Below the pieces are notes generated by a model. The model was not told where the DNA came from and did not search any database. It was given only the letters and a program-made list of their open reading frames with translations. A DNA stretch of 64,000 nt from Micavibrio_A sp041655955. GTDB lineage: Bacteria; Pseudomonadota; Alphaproteobacteria; Micavibrionales; Micavibrionaceae. How positions within the stretch are numbered: the stretch's first letter is position 1; each line of letters starts with the position of its first letter. This document shows, piece after piece, positions 1 to 8,493 of the stretch. The position numbers were made by a program, and so were the translations under genes. Where the stretch lies: the NCBI GenBank assembly GCA_041655955.1, contig JBBAEN010000001.1:434001-498000 (forward strand), in the 5' to 3' direction.

Positions 1-1
1 C

Positions 2-643
2 AATCCTCCGGCCCTTATTGCCGAAATCAAAAAGGCTTCGCCAAGCAAGGGAATCATCCGCGCCGATTTCGATCCGGTCGCCATCGCGCGCATCTACGCG
101 GAAAACGGCGCGGCGTGTCTTTCCGTCCTCACGGACGAACCTTATTTCCAAGGGTGCGATTCCTATCTGCAAAACATCCGCGCCGCCGTCGATATACCTC
201 TTTTGCGCAAGGACTTCACGGTCGATCCCTATCAGCTATACGAGGCGCGCGCGCTTGGGGCGGATTGCATCCTTCTTATCATGGCCGCCCTAGAAGAAAA
301 CGAGGCAAGCGATATGTACGATCTCGCTACCTCCTTGTCACTCGACACGCTGTTTGAAGTGCATGACGAAGAAGAGCTGGAGCGGGCGCTTGCGCTTTCA
401 CCCCGCATGATCGGCGTCAATAACCGCAACCTGAAAACGCTGGAAGTGGATATCGCAACCGGCCTCAATCTTGCCCCCTCCATTCCGGACGGCATCCTGA
501 AAGTCGCAGAAAGCGGGCTTGCCGACCACGATACTGTGGAGGCTTTTCACGCGCTTGGCTACGGGGCCTTCCTCATCGGCGAAAGCCTTATGCGCGCGCA
601 TGATATTGGCGCCGCGACACGGAAAATCATGAGCAAGAGTTGA
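2..643 (+). CDS. trpC: Indole-3-glycerol phosphate synthase, 5'-truncated by window edge
   Basis: TrpC closes the indole ring in tryptophan synthesis, converting 1-(2-carboxyphenylamino)-1-deoxyribulose 5-phosphate to indole-glycerol phosphate. The reading frame is open from base 2, so the start lies outside the window; 213 codons are visible. Family motifs are clear: EIKKASPSKG (substrate-binding lysine region) near the left edge, LLRKDF with the catalytic lysine, NNRNLKT, and AESGL near the C-terminus. It is a TIM-barrel cytosolic enzyme. The TGA stop is embedded in the -35 element of the lexA promoter, so lexA follows directly; moaC and moeA, which often lie between trpC and lexA in this class, are absent here. 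Confidence 0.95.
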   Translation, partial: NPPALIAEIKKASPSKGIIRADFDPVAIARIYAENGAACLSVLTDEPYFQGCDSYLQNIRAAVDIPLLRKDFTVDPYQLYEARALGADCILLIMAALEENEASDMYDLATSLSLDTLFEVHDEEELERALALSPRMIGVNNRNLKTLEVDIATGLNLAPSIPDGILKVAESGLADHDTVEAFHALGYGAFLIGESLMRAHDIGAATRKIMSKS

Positions 644-668
644 CACGAACCATGAACATGCGTAGAAC
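640..668 (+). promoter_or_regulatory. lexA promoter
   Basis: A perfect TTGACA -35 box (640-645) is followed by a 17-base spacer and TAGAAC (663-668) as a likely -10. The -35 overlaps the trpC stop codon, and the -10 lies inside the LexA operator repeats, as expected for a self-repressed promoter. The start site is inferred, not observed. Confidence 0.65.
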
Positions 669-679
669 AGTATAAGAAC
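654..679 (+). promoter_or_regulatory. Tandem LexA operators (GAAC-N7-GAAC-N7-GAAC)
   Basis: GAAC occurs at 654-657, 665-668 and 676-679 with exactly 7 bases between copies, giving two overlapping alphaproteobacterial SOS boxes (the reverse complement reads GTTC-N7-GTTC). A further GAAC at 647-650 is out of register. The boxes cover the lexA -10 and the likely start site, which indicates LexA autorepression. Confidence 0.85.
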
Positions 680-714
680 ATATCGATTCCAGCAAAGAAT
701 AAAGGATTAGGCCG

Positions 715-1392
715 ATGCTCACGAAAAAGCAGAAAGATTTGCTCCTTTTCATCCATGAACGCATGGCGACGGGCGATATCGCCCCCTCTTTCGACGAAAT
801 GCGCGATGCGCTGGGACTGAAATCGAAATCCGGCATTCACCGCCTGATTACGGGGCTTGTCGAGCGCGGCTATCTGGAGCGCCTCCCCAACCGCGCCCGC
901 GCGCTTGAGGTCAAACGGCTTCCGGAAGGCTATGCGCCGAAAACAACCGACCTGTCCCGCGCTTCCATGCAAACGCGTGAAATCAACGCCGTTATTGCCG
1001 CGGCCGCCACGCGCACCATTCCCATGCAGGGGAAAATCGCCGCCGGAACGCCGATAGAAGCCATCCGCGACGATAGCGCGACGATCGATATACCGCCGGC
1101 CCTCATCGGCGGGGGCGAACATTACGCCCTCGAAATTGACGGTGATTCCATGATCAATGCCGGCATTCATGACGGCGATACCGTCATCATCAAACGGTGT
1201 GACGCGGCGGAGGACGGGGCGATAGTGGTTGCGCTCGTCGATGGCGAGGAAGTCACGCTCAAACGCCTGAAACGTGAAAAAGGCAGGATTATCCTTATTC
1301 CAGAGAATGATTCCCATGAGCCGCGCAGCTTTGAGCCGGAGCGCGTCCGCATCCAAGGCCGCCTTGCGGGGCTGATGCGCACCTATCATTAA
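715..1392 (+). CDS. lexA: LexA SOS-response repressor/autoprotease
   Basis: LexA represses DNA-damage genes and cleaves itself when stimulated by RecA filaments. The 225-residue protein has an N-terminal winged helix-turn-helix (residues 1-65, with the alphaproteobacterial segment SKSGIHRLITGL), a linker, and a C-terminal S24 peptidase domain. The Ala-Gly cleavage site is A110-G111 in KIAAGTP, the catalytic serine is S145 in GDSMINAG, and the lysine is K183 in EEVTLKRLK. The ATG at 715 sits 36 bases after the last GAAC of its own operator. It is transcribed alone, since comEC converges on it from the other strand. Confidence 0.97.
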   Translation: MLTKKQKDLLLFIHERMATGDIAPSFDEMRDALGLKSKSGIHRLITGLVERGYLERLPNRARALEVKRLPEGYAPKTTDLSRASMQTREINAVIAAAATRTIPMQGKIAAGTPIEAIRDDSATIDIPPALIGGGEHYALEIDGDSMINAGIHDGDTVIIKRCDAAEDGAIVVALVDGEEVTLKRLKREKGRIILIPENDSHEPRSFEPERVRIQGRLAGLMRTYH

Positions 1393-1404
1393 GCGCGGGG
1401 CATG

Positions 1405-1459
1405 ACGGGGGATATCTCCCTCCCACCCATATCAACGCAATCACAGGCCCCCGTTTTTT
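1405..1459 (+). terminator. Possible lexA terminator with long loop
   Basis: ACGGGGG (1405-1411) is complementary to CCCCCGT (1448-1454), and a run of six T follows (1454-1459). The loop is long and contains a small GGGA-TATC-TCCC hairpin. This is a plausible but non-canonical factor-independent terminator between the convergent lexA and comEC genes. Confidence 0.4.
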
Positions 1460-1489
1460 GCGGCTTTAGCGGGACTTCCCGCACCCCCT

Positions 1490-3667
1490 TTATGGCGTCC
1501 ATGGGCGTTTTCCCCCTTCGGCGCCGACCGAACGTACCTTGATATCGCTCCGGCCTCCGAAAAGCGGCACTATAGGCGATGCCGTAAAATAGACCGCGTG
1601 CGCGCCGTTGCGCCTTGCGTCGAACAGATCAATCAGAACGGCGCCGCTATCACAATGCTTTTTGTTCAAGGGCCAATCAGCGATAATAACATCCGCCCAA
1701 TGACAATCTTCCGCAAAAGCGCGGGGGTTTGCAGGCATCGCTATTTTAGCTGTGATTCCCATATCCTCCTTTCGCGGAATCTCCGCACGGCATCCCGCCA
1801 TATCGCAAAGAACGGGGGTTCCCCTATCCCTATAATGAAAAGGCTTTTTGTTGCGCTGGCCGGTAAGACGCATCCAGTTTCCGGCCGTAAACTTCTCCCG
1901 CCGCAGTGACGATAAATAAAGAAAATCTCCCTCGCGCACGGCGTTAAGCTTTCCAGTTCCGGATATATAAATATCAGCCCGCGGGGCCGCCAAAGCGCAT
2001 ATTATCCCGGCCATAAGAATAAGAACTGCGAGCCCTTTGCCGCGCCAGCCTTTCCAAAGGATAAGCAGGATCGTCCCCGCCACAATGCACAAAAAAGTAA
2101 AAACAGGCCATTGCTGGACATCAATGACAGCCCCGTCCAGACCCGCCGTCCAGTGCGCAATGGCAAGCATCCAGACAACGCCCCATTCCATGATAGCGGC
2201 GGGAAACGATTCCAGCCCGATTCCCAAAGGCATCAAAAAGACGATCCCCACGGCGGCCGGCATGATAACGGCCCCCGTCAAAGGAACGGCCAGCATATTG
2301 GCAAGAACGCCGTAAACAGGAAAAGTTTGAAAATGATACAAGGTGAACAGGCCCGTCATCGTCCCCGCAATAACCGAGGTCAGTAAAATGCCGACAAGAT
2401 ACATTACGGACTTCCCCGCAAAGTTCATCCGCGCATAATATTTATGCCACCACGGCGCGATATATTCAAAAAAACAGATAAGGGCGGCAACGGCGGAGAA
2501 CGACATCTGGAAGCTCACACCGACAAGCGCATGGGGGGCTATAAGCAAAACGATAAGAGCGGCAAACGCAATCAGGCGCAATGATATCGGCGTGCGATCC
2601 AGCATGATTGCGATCATGATAAAACCGGTCATCAGCAAGGCGCGCTGCGCCGGCACTTCGGCCCCGGCAAGTGTCACATAAAAAGCCGCCCCGGCAAGAG
2701 CGATAAAGGCCGCTATTTTCTTGATCGGATAGCGCAGGGCGATGAACGGAACAGCCGCCATCGCGGCACGAAAGGCAAAGAATAAAATCCCCGCAACCAT
2801 TGTGACATGCGCGCCGGAAATGGATAAAAGATGATAGAGGCCTGAATCCCGCATGGCTTCATTATCTTCTTCGGCAATCGCGCCGCGCTCTCCCGTGATA
2901 AGCGCCGTCATGATTCCAGACGAAATAAGGCCGCTTTCTTTCCTGATTGCCTCATTGATTGCCGTGCGGATATTTTCAAAAACAAAATATCTTTTTTGCT
3001 CTTCCGCCACAGCTTCAGCCGCGCTATAGGCAAACCCGACCGCCCCTATTCCATGGAAAAACAGATGCCGCCTGAAATCATAGGCGCCGGGCGCCACGGC
3101 CCGGCTCGGCGCATCAAGCCGCACTAGCGCTTTTATGCGCAGGCCCGCACGCAAGCCTTCATCCTTCTTAAAACCAAGACGGACTTTGCGCGGCGTTTGC
3201 GCAGGCTCCAACCCCTCGATCGCCACCTCTCCTAAAACGACACGGCTCCCGCGCTTTGGCCCAAGATTCTCTATCCCCTCGACCACGCCTTCCACCATAA
3301 CGGGGCCGATTGCTTTGGGAAGGATGGGCGTTCCGTGGATTTTCGTCCCGGCGATGGCCGCGCAAAATCCGCAAAGTGCGAGGGCCAATGCCGCTGAAAG
3401 AATATAGGCCGCGTAATAACGCGTACCTTCATACTGGCGGCGACGGTAGAAAAGCGCCGCAAGGACAGCGAGAATACCTGCCAGAACCGGCGGCCAGAAG
3501 CTTGCCGGCTCGAAAGCCAGGGCAAAATAAAACGCGATGCCGGCCCCGAATGGAACGGGACTCCAGATAAAAAGCCGCTCTCTTTGCGCGGAAAACTCCC
3601 TTGCCAGCCCTATCAAAGCCCTTGTTTTCCTCTCCCCATCCCCTGTAAAGTGAGGCGGATTATTCAC
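1490..3667 (-). CDS. comEC: ComEC/Rec2 family DNA-uptake channel protein
   Basis: ComEC forms the inner-membrane channel that takes up single-stranded DNA during transformation. The 725-residue product has an N-terminal membrane region with a DUF4131 OB-like domain (about 30-210), then the Competence domain with many membrane helices (about 240-550, including the motif HLLSISGAHVTMVAGIL). The C-terminal section lies where a metallo-beta-lactamase-like domain would be but shows no HxHxDH metal motif, a degeneration common in alphaproteobacterial members. The start is a GTG at 3667, 21 bases from the divergent gltX ATG. Whether this organism is transformable cannot be judged from here. Confidence 0.9.
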   Translation of the reverse strand: MNNPPHFTGDGERKTRALIGLAREFSAQRERLFIWSPVPFGAGIAFYFALAFEPASFWPPVLAGILAVLAALFYRRRQYEGTRYYAAYILSAALALALCGFCAAIAGTKIHGTPILPKAIGPVMVEGVVEGIENLGPKRGSRVVLGEVAIEGLEPAQTPRKVRLGFKKDEGLRAGLRIKALVRLDAPSRAVAPGAYDFRRHLFFHGIGAVGFAYSAAEAVAEEQKRYFVFENIRTAINEAIRKESGLISSGIMTALITGERGAIAEEDNEAMRDSGLYHLLSISGAHVTMVAGILFFAFRAAMAAVPFIALRYPIKKIAAFIALAGAAFYVTLAGAEVPAQRALLMTGFIMIAIMLDRTPISLRLIAFAALIVLLIAPHALVGVSFQMSFSAVAALICFFEYIAPWWHKYYARMNFAGKSVMYLVGILLTSVIAGTMTGLFTLYHFQTFPVYGVLANMLAVPLTGAVIMPAAVGIVFLMPLGIGLESFPAAIMEWGVVWMLAIAHWTAGLDGAVIDVQQWPVFTFLCIVAGTILLILWKGWRGKGLAVLILMAGIICALAAPRADIYISGTGKLNAVREGDFLYLSSLRREKFTAGNWMRLTGQRNKKPFHYRDRGTPVLCDMAGCRAEIPRKEDMGITAKIAMPANPRAFAEDCHWADVIIADWPLNKKHCDSGAVLIDLFDARRNGAHAVYFTASPIVPLFGGRSDIKVRSVGAEGGKRPWTP

Positions 3668-3688
3668 AGCAAATCATAGAAGAACATC

Positions 3689-5080
3689 ATGTCCGTCGTT
3701 ACCCGTTTCCCCCCTTCGCCCACAGGTTTTATGCATATCGGCAACGCCCGCACGGCGCTTTTCAACTGGCTCTATGCGAAACATACGGGCGGGAAAATGG
3801 TTTTCCGCATAGAAGACACGGATCGCGAACGTCATTCCGAGGCCGCGGTAGAAGCTATTATCAACGGCATGCGCTGGCTGGGGCTGGACTGGGACGGCGA
3901 GATAACATCGCAATTCGCGCGGAAAGATCGCCATATCGAAGTCGCGCATCAATTGCTCGCCGCGGGTAAAGCCTATTATTGCTATTGCACGCCCGAAGAG
4001 CTTGAGGAAATGCGTGAAAAGGCAAAGGCCGAAGGCCGTCCGACTTTCTATGACCGGCGATGGCGCGATTCCACCAACACGCCGCCCGAAGGAGTCAAGC
4101 CGGTTATCCGCATCAAGGCCCCTCTTGCGGGGGAAAGCGTCGTCCATGACCGCGTTCAGGGCGAGGTGCGGGTCAATAACGAACAAATCGACGACATGAT
4201 TATTTTGCGGTCGGACGGGACTCCCGTTTATCACCTCGCCGTCGTTGTCGACGATCATGATATGGGCGTAACCCACGTCATTCGCGGCGACGACCATCTG
4301 AACAATACGTTCCGCCAGAATGTGATTATTGAGGCGATGGGGTGGAAGCTCCCCGAATATGCGCATGTGCCGCTGATCCTTGCCGCCGACGGCTCCAAAA
4401 TGTCCAAACGCAAAGGCGCCGCAAGCGTCGAGGAATATCGCGACATGGGCTATTTGCCCGAAGCGCTGTGCAACTATCTCCTGCGCCTTGGCTGGGGGCA
4501 TGGCGATGACGAAATCATCTCGCGCGAACAGGCCATCGCATGGTTCGATCTGGACGGCATCGTAAAAAGCCCCGCAAGATGGGACTTTGACAAGCTCAAC
4601 CACCTGAACGCCCATTATATCAAACAGGCATCGAATGAACGGCTGGCCGACCTTGCCGTTCCTTTCATGCAGCATATCGTGGATGACGCAAAAGGACGCG
4701 AACGCCTGCTTTCAGGCATGGATGAATTGAAATCGCGCGCTATCACCCTGCTCCAGATCGCCGAAGAAGGCGCCTTCTACCTCAAATCCGCCCCGCTCGA
4801 TATAAGCGAAGCCGCGCAAAAGCTCATTGACGATGAAGCGAAGACAGCGCTCAAAGCACTTATAACGCATATAGAGGCAATGGATATTTTTAGCGCCGCA
4901 TCCATCGAAGAAATATGCCGCACGCTTGCCAAGGATATGCGCGGCGGTAAGCTCGGCAAGGTTATGATGCCGCTCCGCGCCGCCCTGACAGGCCGCGATA
5001 AATCGCCATCCCTCTTCCACGCCGCTGAAATTCTCGGCAAGGATGAAACGCTTGCGCGCTTGAAAGCAGCGACCGCTTGA
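3689..5080 (+). CDS. gltX: Glutamyl-tRNA synthetase
   Basis: This class I aminoacyl-tRNA synthetase charges tRNA-Glu (in many alphaproteobacteria a GltX also charges tRNA-Gln before amidation). The 463-residue protein shows the HIGH-type signature HIGN at residues 16-19 within PPSPTGFMHIGNARTALF and the KMSKR loop near residue 238. The Rossmann catalytic domain is followed by an all-helical anticodon-binding domain. The start is the ATG at 3689, preceded by a short AGAAG element. It is divergent from comEC and followed after 128 bases by gltA in the same direction. Confidence 0.96.
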   Translation: MSVVTRFPPSPTGFMHIGNARTALFNWLYAKHTGGKMVFRIEDTDRERHSEAAVEAIINGMRWLGLDWDGEITSQFARKDRHIEVAHQLLAAGKAYYCYCTPEELEEMREKAKAEGRPTFYDRRWRDSTNTPPEGVKPVIRIKAPLAGESVVHDRVQGEVRVNNEQIDDMIILRSDGTPVYHLAVVVDDHDMGVTHVIRGDDHLNNTFRQNVIIEAMGWKLPEYAHVPLILAADGSKMSKRKGAASVEEYRDMGYLPEALCNYLLRLGWGHGDDEIISREQAIAWFDLDGIVKSPARWDFDKLNHLNAHYIKQASNERLADLAVPFMQHIVDDAKGRERLLSGMDELKSRAITLLQIAEEGAFYLKSAPLDISEAAQKLIDDEAKTALKALITHIEAMDIFSAASIEEICRTLAKDMRGGKLGKVMMPLRAALTGRDKSPSLFHAAEILGKDETLARLKAATA

Positions 5081-5128
5081 ACGCACAAAAACAATACGGA
5101 AAATCAAAAGAAATCAAGCGCTTGTAAA

Positions 5129-5157
5129 TTGATCTTTAATGATTCGCGGCCTATCTT
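5129..5157 (+). promoter_or_regulatory. Candidate gltA promoter
   Basis: TTGATC (5129-5134), a 17-base spacer and TATCTT (5152-5157) form a sigma-70-type match in the 128-base gap between gltX and gltA. Each hexamer has four consensus bases. The ATG of gltA is about 50 bases downstream. Confidence 0.45.
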
Positions 5158-5208
5158 TATGCGGCAGAGTTCTACTGCGCCTATCACTTTCAGCGAACGG
5201 AAAACATC

Positions 5209-6522
5209 ATGAGCGACGATATTACCACGGACAAAACCTTTACCCTGACCAATGACGCGACGGGGGAAAGCGTCAAGCTTCCAGTCCTTCACGGCACGTC
5301 GGGGCCGGATGTCCTGGACGTTCGTAAATTATATGCCCAGACGGGCCATTTCACGTTCGACCCGTCCTATACTTCTACGGCCTCCTGCAAATCTCGCCTG
5401 ACCTTTATCGACGGCGACGAAGGCATCCTCCATCACCGCGGTTACGATATTAAAGAACTGGCGCGCAAAAGCACCTTTATGGAAGTCTGCCACCTGCTTT
5501 TGGACGGCGATCTCCCCACGCAGGAGCAGCTCGCAAAATTCACGCACAACATCACCTATCACACGATGGTGCATGACCAGATGAACTATTTCTTCCGGGG
5601 TTTTCGCCGCGATGCGCACCCGATGGCCGTGATGTGCGGCGTCGTCGCCGCCATGGCCGCTTTTTATCACGACTCCCTTGATATTTACGACCCAATGCAG
5701 CGCGAAATTTCCGCGCACCGCCTGATCGCGAAAATGCCGACCCTCGCCGCTATGACGATGAAATATGCGATGGGCCAGCCATTCATGTATCCGCGCAACG
5801 ATCTCACCTATCCGGAAAATTTCCTCTACCAATGTTTCGCCGTTCCGGCGGAGCCTTACAAGGTTTCGCCGATACTGGCCAAAGCCATGGATCGCATCCT
5901 TATCCTCCATGCCGACCACGAACAAAACGCATCGACCTCCACGGTGCGGCTTGCCGGCTCATCACAGGCCAACCCCTTCGCCTGTATCGCCGCCGGCATT
6001 GCCTGCCTCTGGGGCCCGGCCCATGGCGGCGCAAACCAGGAAGTGCTTGAGATGCTCTCCGAGATCGGCAGCGTCGATCGCATCCCAGAATATATCGCCA
6101 AGGCAAAAGACAAAAACGACCCGTTCCGCCTTATGGGCTTCGGCCACCGCGTTTACAAAAACCTCGACCCGCGCGCGGAAATTATGCGCGAAAGCTGCCA
6201 TGAAGTGCTTGACGAACTCGGCGTCCGCAACGACCCGACGCTCAAGCTCGCCATGGAGCTGGAACGCATCGCCCTCGAAGACGATTATTTCATCGAACGC
6301 AAGCTCTTCCCCAATGTCGATTTCTATTCCGGCATTATCCTGAAGGCCATGGGCTTCCCGACCTCGATGTTTACGGTTCTCTTTGCCGTATCAAGGACGG
6401 TCGGCTGGATATCACAGTGGAAGGAAATGATTGAAGAGCCTGAACTCCGCATCGGCCGCCCGCGCCAGCTCTATACCGGCCCCGCGATGCGCCCTTATGT
6501 CGATATAGACAAAAGGAAGTAA
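5209..6522 (+). CDS. gltA: Citrate synthase (type II)
   Basis: Citrate synthase condenses oxaloacetate with acetyl-CoA at the entry of the TCA cycle. The 437-residue length and N-terminal beta-rich extension are those of the NADH-sensitive hexameric type II enzymes of Gram-negatives. The catalytic triad is visible: His in GPAHGGAN near residue 271, His in GFGHRVYKN near 313, and Asp in NVDFYSG near 370. The start is the ATG at 5209. The stop codon lies in a compact hairpin shared with the convergent lpxB end. Confidence 0.97.
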   Translation: MSDDITTDKTFTLTNDATGESVKLPVLHGTSGPDVLDVRKLYAQTGHFTFDPSYTSTASCKSRLTFIDGDEGILHHRGYDIKELARKSTFMEVCHLLLDGDLPTQEQLAKFTHNITYHTMVHDQMNYFFRGFRRDAHPMAVMCGVVAAMAAFYHDSLDIYDPMQREISAHRLIAKMPTLAAMTMKYAMGQPFMYPRNDLTYPENFLYQCFAVPAEPYKVSPILAKAMDRILILHADHEQNASTSTVRLAGSSQANPFACIAAGIACLWGPAHGGANQEVLEMLSEIGSVDRIPEYIAKAKDKNDPFRLMGFGHRVYKNLDPRAEIMRESCHEVLDELGVRNDPTLKLAMELERIALEDDYFIERKLFPNVDFYSGIILKAMGFPTSMFTVLFAVSRTVGWISQWKEMIEEPELRIGRPRQLYTGPAMRPYVDIDKRK

Positions 6523-6537
6523 GGCTTACAAAGCCTT
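6521..6537. terminator. Bidirectional hairpin between gltA and lpxB
   Basis: AAGGCTT (6521-6527), loop ACA, AAGCCTT (6531-6537): a perfect 7-bp stem overlapping the gltA stop and sitting 2 bases from the lpxB stop. The T-tract is short on both strands, so it is a weak factor-independent terminator at best, or a 3'-end protector. Confidence 0.45.
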
Positions 6538-6539
6538 TA

Positions 6540-7685
6540 TTAGAGCGACAGAACAAACGCCGCCGCTTTTTGTGACGGCGTTTTTTCCTGCCCGAAACCG
6601 ATCTTATGCGCCACTTGCGCCAGAGCCTGTTTTTGCGCTTCGGGGTTTTTCAACAACGCGTCGGCGCAGACCGCCATAGAAGCAGCGTCACATTTTTCCT
6701 GTAAAAATTCCGGCACGACCGGCGCGCCCATCATGATGTTGGCCAGATGCGCATAATCTATTTTAATCACGCGGCGGATGAGCGCCGCCGTCATCCAGTT
6801 CGTGCGATAGCCGATAACATGCGGAACCTGCATCGCCGCAAGCTCCAGCCCAACCGTACCGGACACGGCAAAGGCGACATCCATCGCCTTGAACCCATTC
6901 CATTTTTGCGCCGCATCCGTAGTAATATGGATAGGGCCGGGATAATCGCGGATCAAATTCATGACATCATTGTAAAGATGCGGCAAAGTCGGCGCGACAA
7001 TATGGGGCAATCTTCCCTGCTTTTCCGCGAGCAGAAAAGCCGCATCGCGCAAAACGGGCGCGGTTCTTTTTAGCTCCCCCTTACGGCTCCCGAACAAGAG
7101 GCCGATAATCGTTTCACTCCCGCCTATGCCGCATATATCACGAAAAACCGCGCCATCCGCATTCATCGCGCCGCCCTCGACCAATGGATGGCCGGCGGCA
7201 ACGGCCTTAAGACCATGCTCTTCAAAATAGGGCGGCTCGAAATCAAAAAGGCAAATAACCCCGTCCAGAAAACGCGCGATTTTTTCCGCCCGCGCCGCCC
7301 GCCATGCCCAGACGCTCGGCGCGACATAATGGACGAGTTTGGGCGCGTCATCCCCCATTTCCTTGCGCACGGCCCTCAGTACGCGAAAAGAAAAATCAGG
7401 CGAGTCAATCGTGACAATAATCGCGGGTTTCGTTTTCTTGATGTGATCGATTGTCTGGCGGATGCGCGCCAAGAGCGTCGGCAGCTTCGGAAGGATTTCC
7501 GCAATTCCCATCACCGCAAGCTGCTGATAGGAAAAGAGCGATTGAACCCCTTGCTCCGCCATATAATGGCCGCCAACGCCGCTAAACACCGTATCGGGCG
7601 CGGCCTCTTTTAGCGCGGCTATCAACCTGCCGCCGAGAAAATCACCGGACGGCTCTCCGGCTATAACGCAAATATGCCTGCTCAT
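6540..7685 (-). CDS. lpxB: Lipid-A-disaccharide synthase
   Basis: LpxB is a GT19 glycosyltransferase that joins UDP-2,3-diacylglucosamine and lipid X into the tetra-acylated disaccharide of lipid A, at the cytoplasmic face of the inner membrane. The 381-residue protein has the family N-terminus CVIAGEPSGDFLGG, the internal segment HYVAPSVWAWRAARA and the C-terminal part with GTVGLELAAMQVPHVIGYR. It overlaps the end of lpxI by 4 bases (ATGA), so the two are translationally coupled. It is the last gene of the lpx/fab/bam run. Confidence 0.96.
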   Translation of the reverse strand: MSRHICVIAGEPSGDFLGGRLIAALKEAAPDTVFSGVGGHYMAEQGVQSLFSYQQLAVMGIAEILPKLPTLLARIRQTIDHIKKTKPAIIVTIDSPDFSFRVLRAVRKEMGDDAPKLVHYVAPSVWAWRAARAEKIARFLDGVICLFDFEPPYFEEHGLKAVAAGHPLVEGGAMNADGAVFRDICGIGGSETIIGLLFGSRKGELKRTAPVLRDAAFLLAEKQGRLPHIVAPTLPHLYNDVMNLIRDYPGPIHITTDAAQKWNGFKAMDVAFAVSGTVGLELAAMQVPHVIGYRTNWMTAALIRRVIKIDYAHLANIMMGAPVVPEFLQEKCDAASMAVCADALLKNPEAQKQALAQVAHKIGFGQEKTPSQKAAAFVLSL

Positions 7686-8488
7686 ATGCCCACCACAAAT
7701 AATCCATGTTCATCCGCCAGAGCCGCCATTTGTTCCACGGGTACGGCAAGCAAAACGCCGCCCGCCTCGGCGGCGATCCCCGCATAGCCGCCTTGCACGC
7801 ACAAGGCAATCGTATCAGGCCCGATTGTCGGCAGGTCGAGCTTCCTGTCCTGCTGGGGCTTGCTGCTTTTGACAAAAATCGCTCCCCGCCGCGCCGCCCT
7901 TTGCAAAAGCACGTCCGTGCCTTGTTCATCTTCGCGGTCAACGACAATGCCTTGATGGACAACGACGCCCTGACCAATATCGGCAATACCAAGCGCCCGC
8001 GCCGCATCAAGGCCGATCGCTATCTCGGCGCCCTGGCTTTCATCCGGCGCATAGCGCCCAAGGACGCCCTTGCCGATAAACAGATCCGGCATGATTTCAT
8101 GGATGCCGTGAATGACGAACCCATCGCTTTCCAGCTCGGCCCGCACGGCTTTCAAAAGCCCGTCATCGCCAAGGGCGCGCAAGCCGAGCTTGGCATAGAA
8201 GGCAAGCGTACGGAAATCTGGCCGCATTTCGGCCAGCCTTGGACGTTTCAATGTGCCGATCAAAACCAGATCGCGAATATTTTTTTCATGCAGCACGCGC
8301 ATAATGCTGCCCGCCGCGCCCGGCCTCGTCAGCATATGTTCGCGCCCTTCAAGAAGGGACGGATCGACATGCCCTTCAAGGCCGACAAGATAGGGGTCTA
8401 TTTTCCGGGACTCGCAAAATTCAAGAAGCCTGCGCGGCAATGCTCCGCCGCCCGCAATAATACCAAGCTTTTTAAGGGGTACAGCCAC
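7682..8488 (-). CDS. lpxI: UDP-2,3-diacylglucosamine pyrophosphatase LpxI
   Basis: LpxI hydrolyses UDP-2,3-diacylglucosamine to lipid X, the step done by LpxH in gammaproteobacteria; the LpxI type is typical of alphaproteobacteria. The family N-terminus LGIIAGGGALPRRLLE and the C-terminal DUF1009 domain are clear. I place the start at the GTG at 8488 (268 residues), which has AAGG 4 bases upstream and lies just after the lpxA stop. A longer GTG start at 8524 would overlap lpxA by 31 bases and lacks a ribosome-binding site. It overlaps lpxB by 4 bases. Confidence 0.93.
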   Translation of the reverse strand: MAVPLKKLGIIAGGGALPRRLLEFCESRKIDPYLVGLEGHVDPSLLEGREHMLTRPGAAGSIMRVLHEKNIRDLVLIGTLKRPRLAEMRPDFRTLAFYAKLGLRALGDDGLLKAVRAELESDGFVIHGIHEIMPDLFIGKGVLGRYAPDESQGAEIAIGLDAARALGIADIGQGVVVHQGIVVDREDEQGTDVLLQRAARRGAIFVKSSKPQQDRKLDLPTIGPDTIALCVQGGYAGIAAEAGGVLLAVPVEQMAALADEHGLFVVGI

Positions 8489-8493
8489 TGGCC

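Noticed and set aside
559..1389. A 276-codon minus-strand frame opposite lexA
   Set aside because: The lexA frame has complete catalytic and cleavage motifs and operators; the reverse frame has none.
1490..2000. A metallo-beta-lactamase domain at the ComEC C-terminus
   Set aside because: The region is in the right place but shows no HxHxDH motif, so I do not claim an active nuclease domain.
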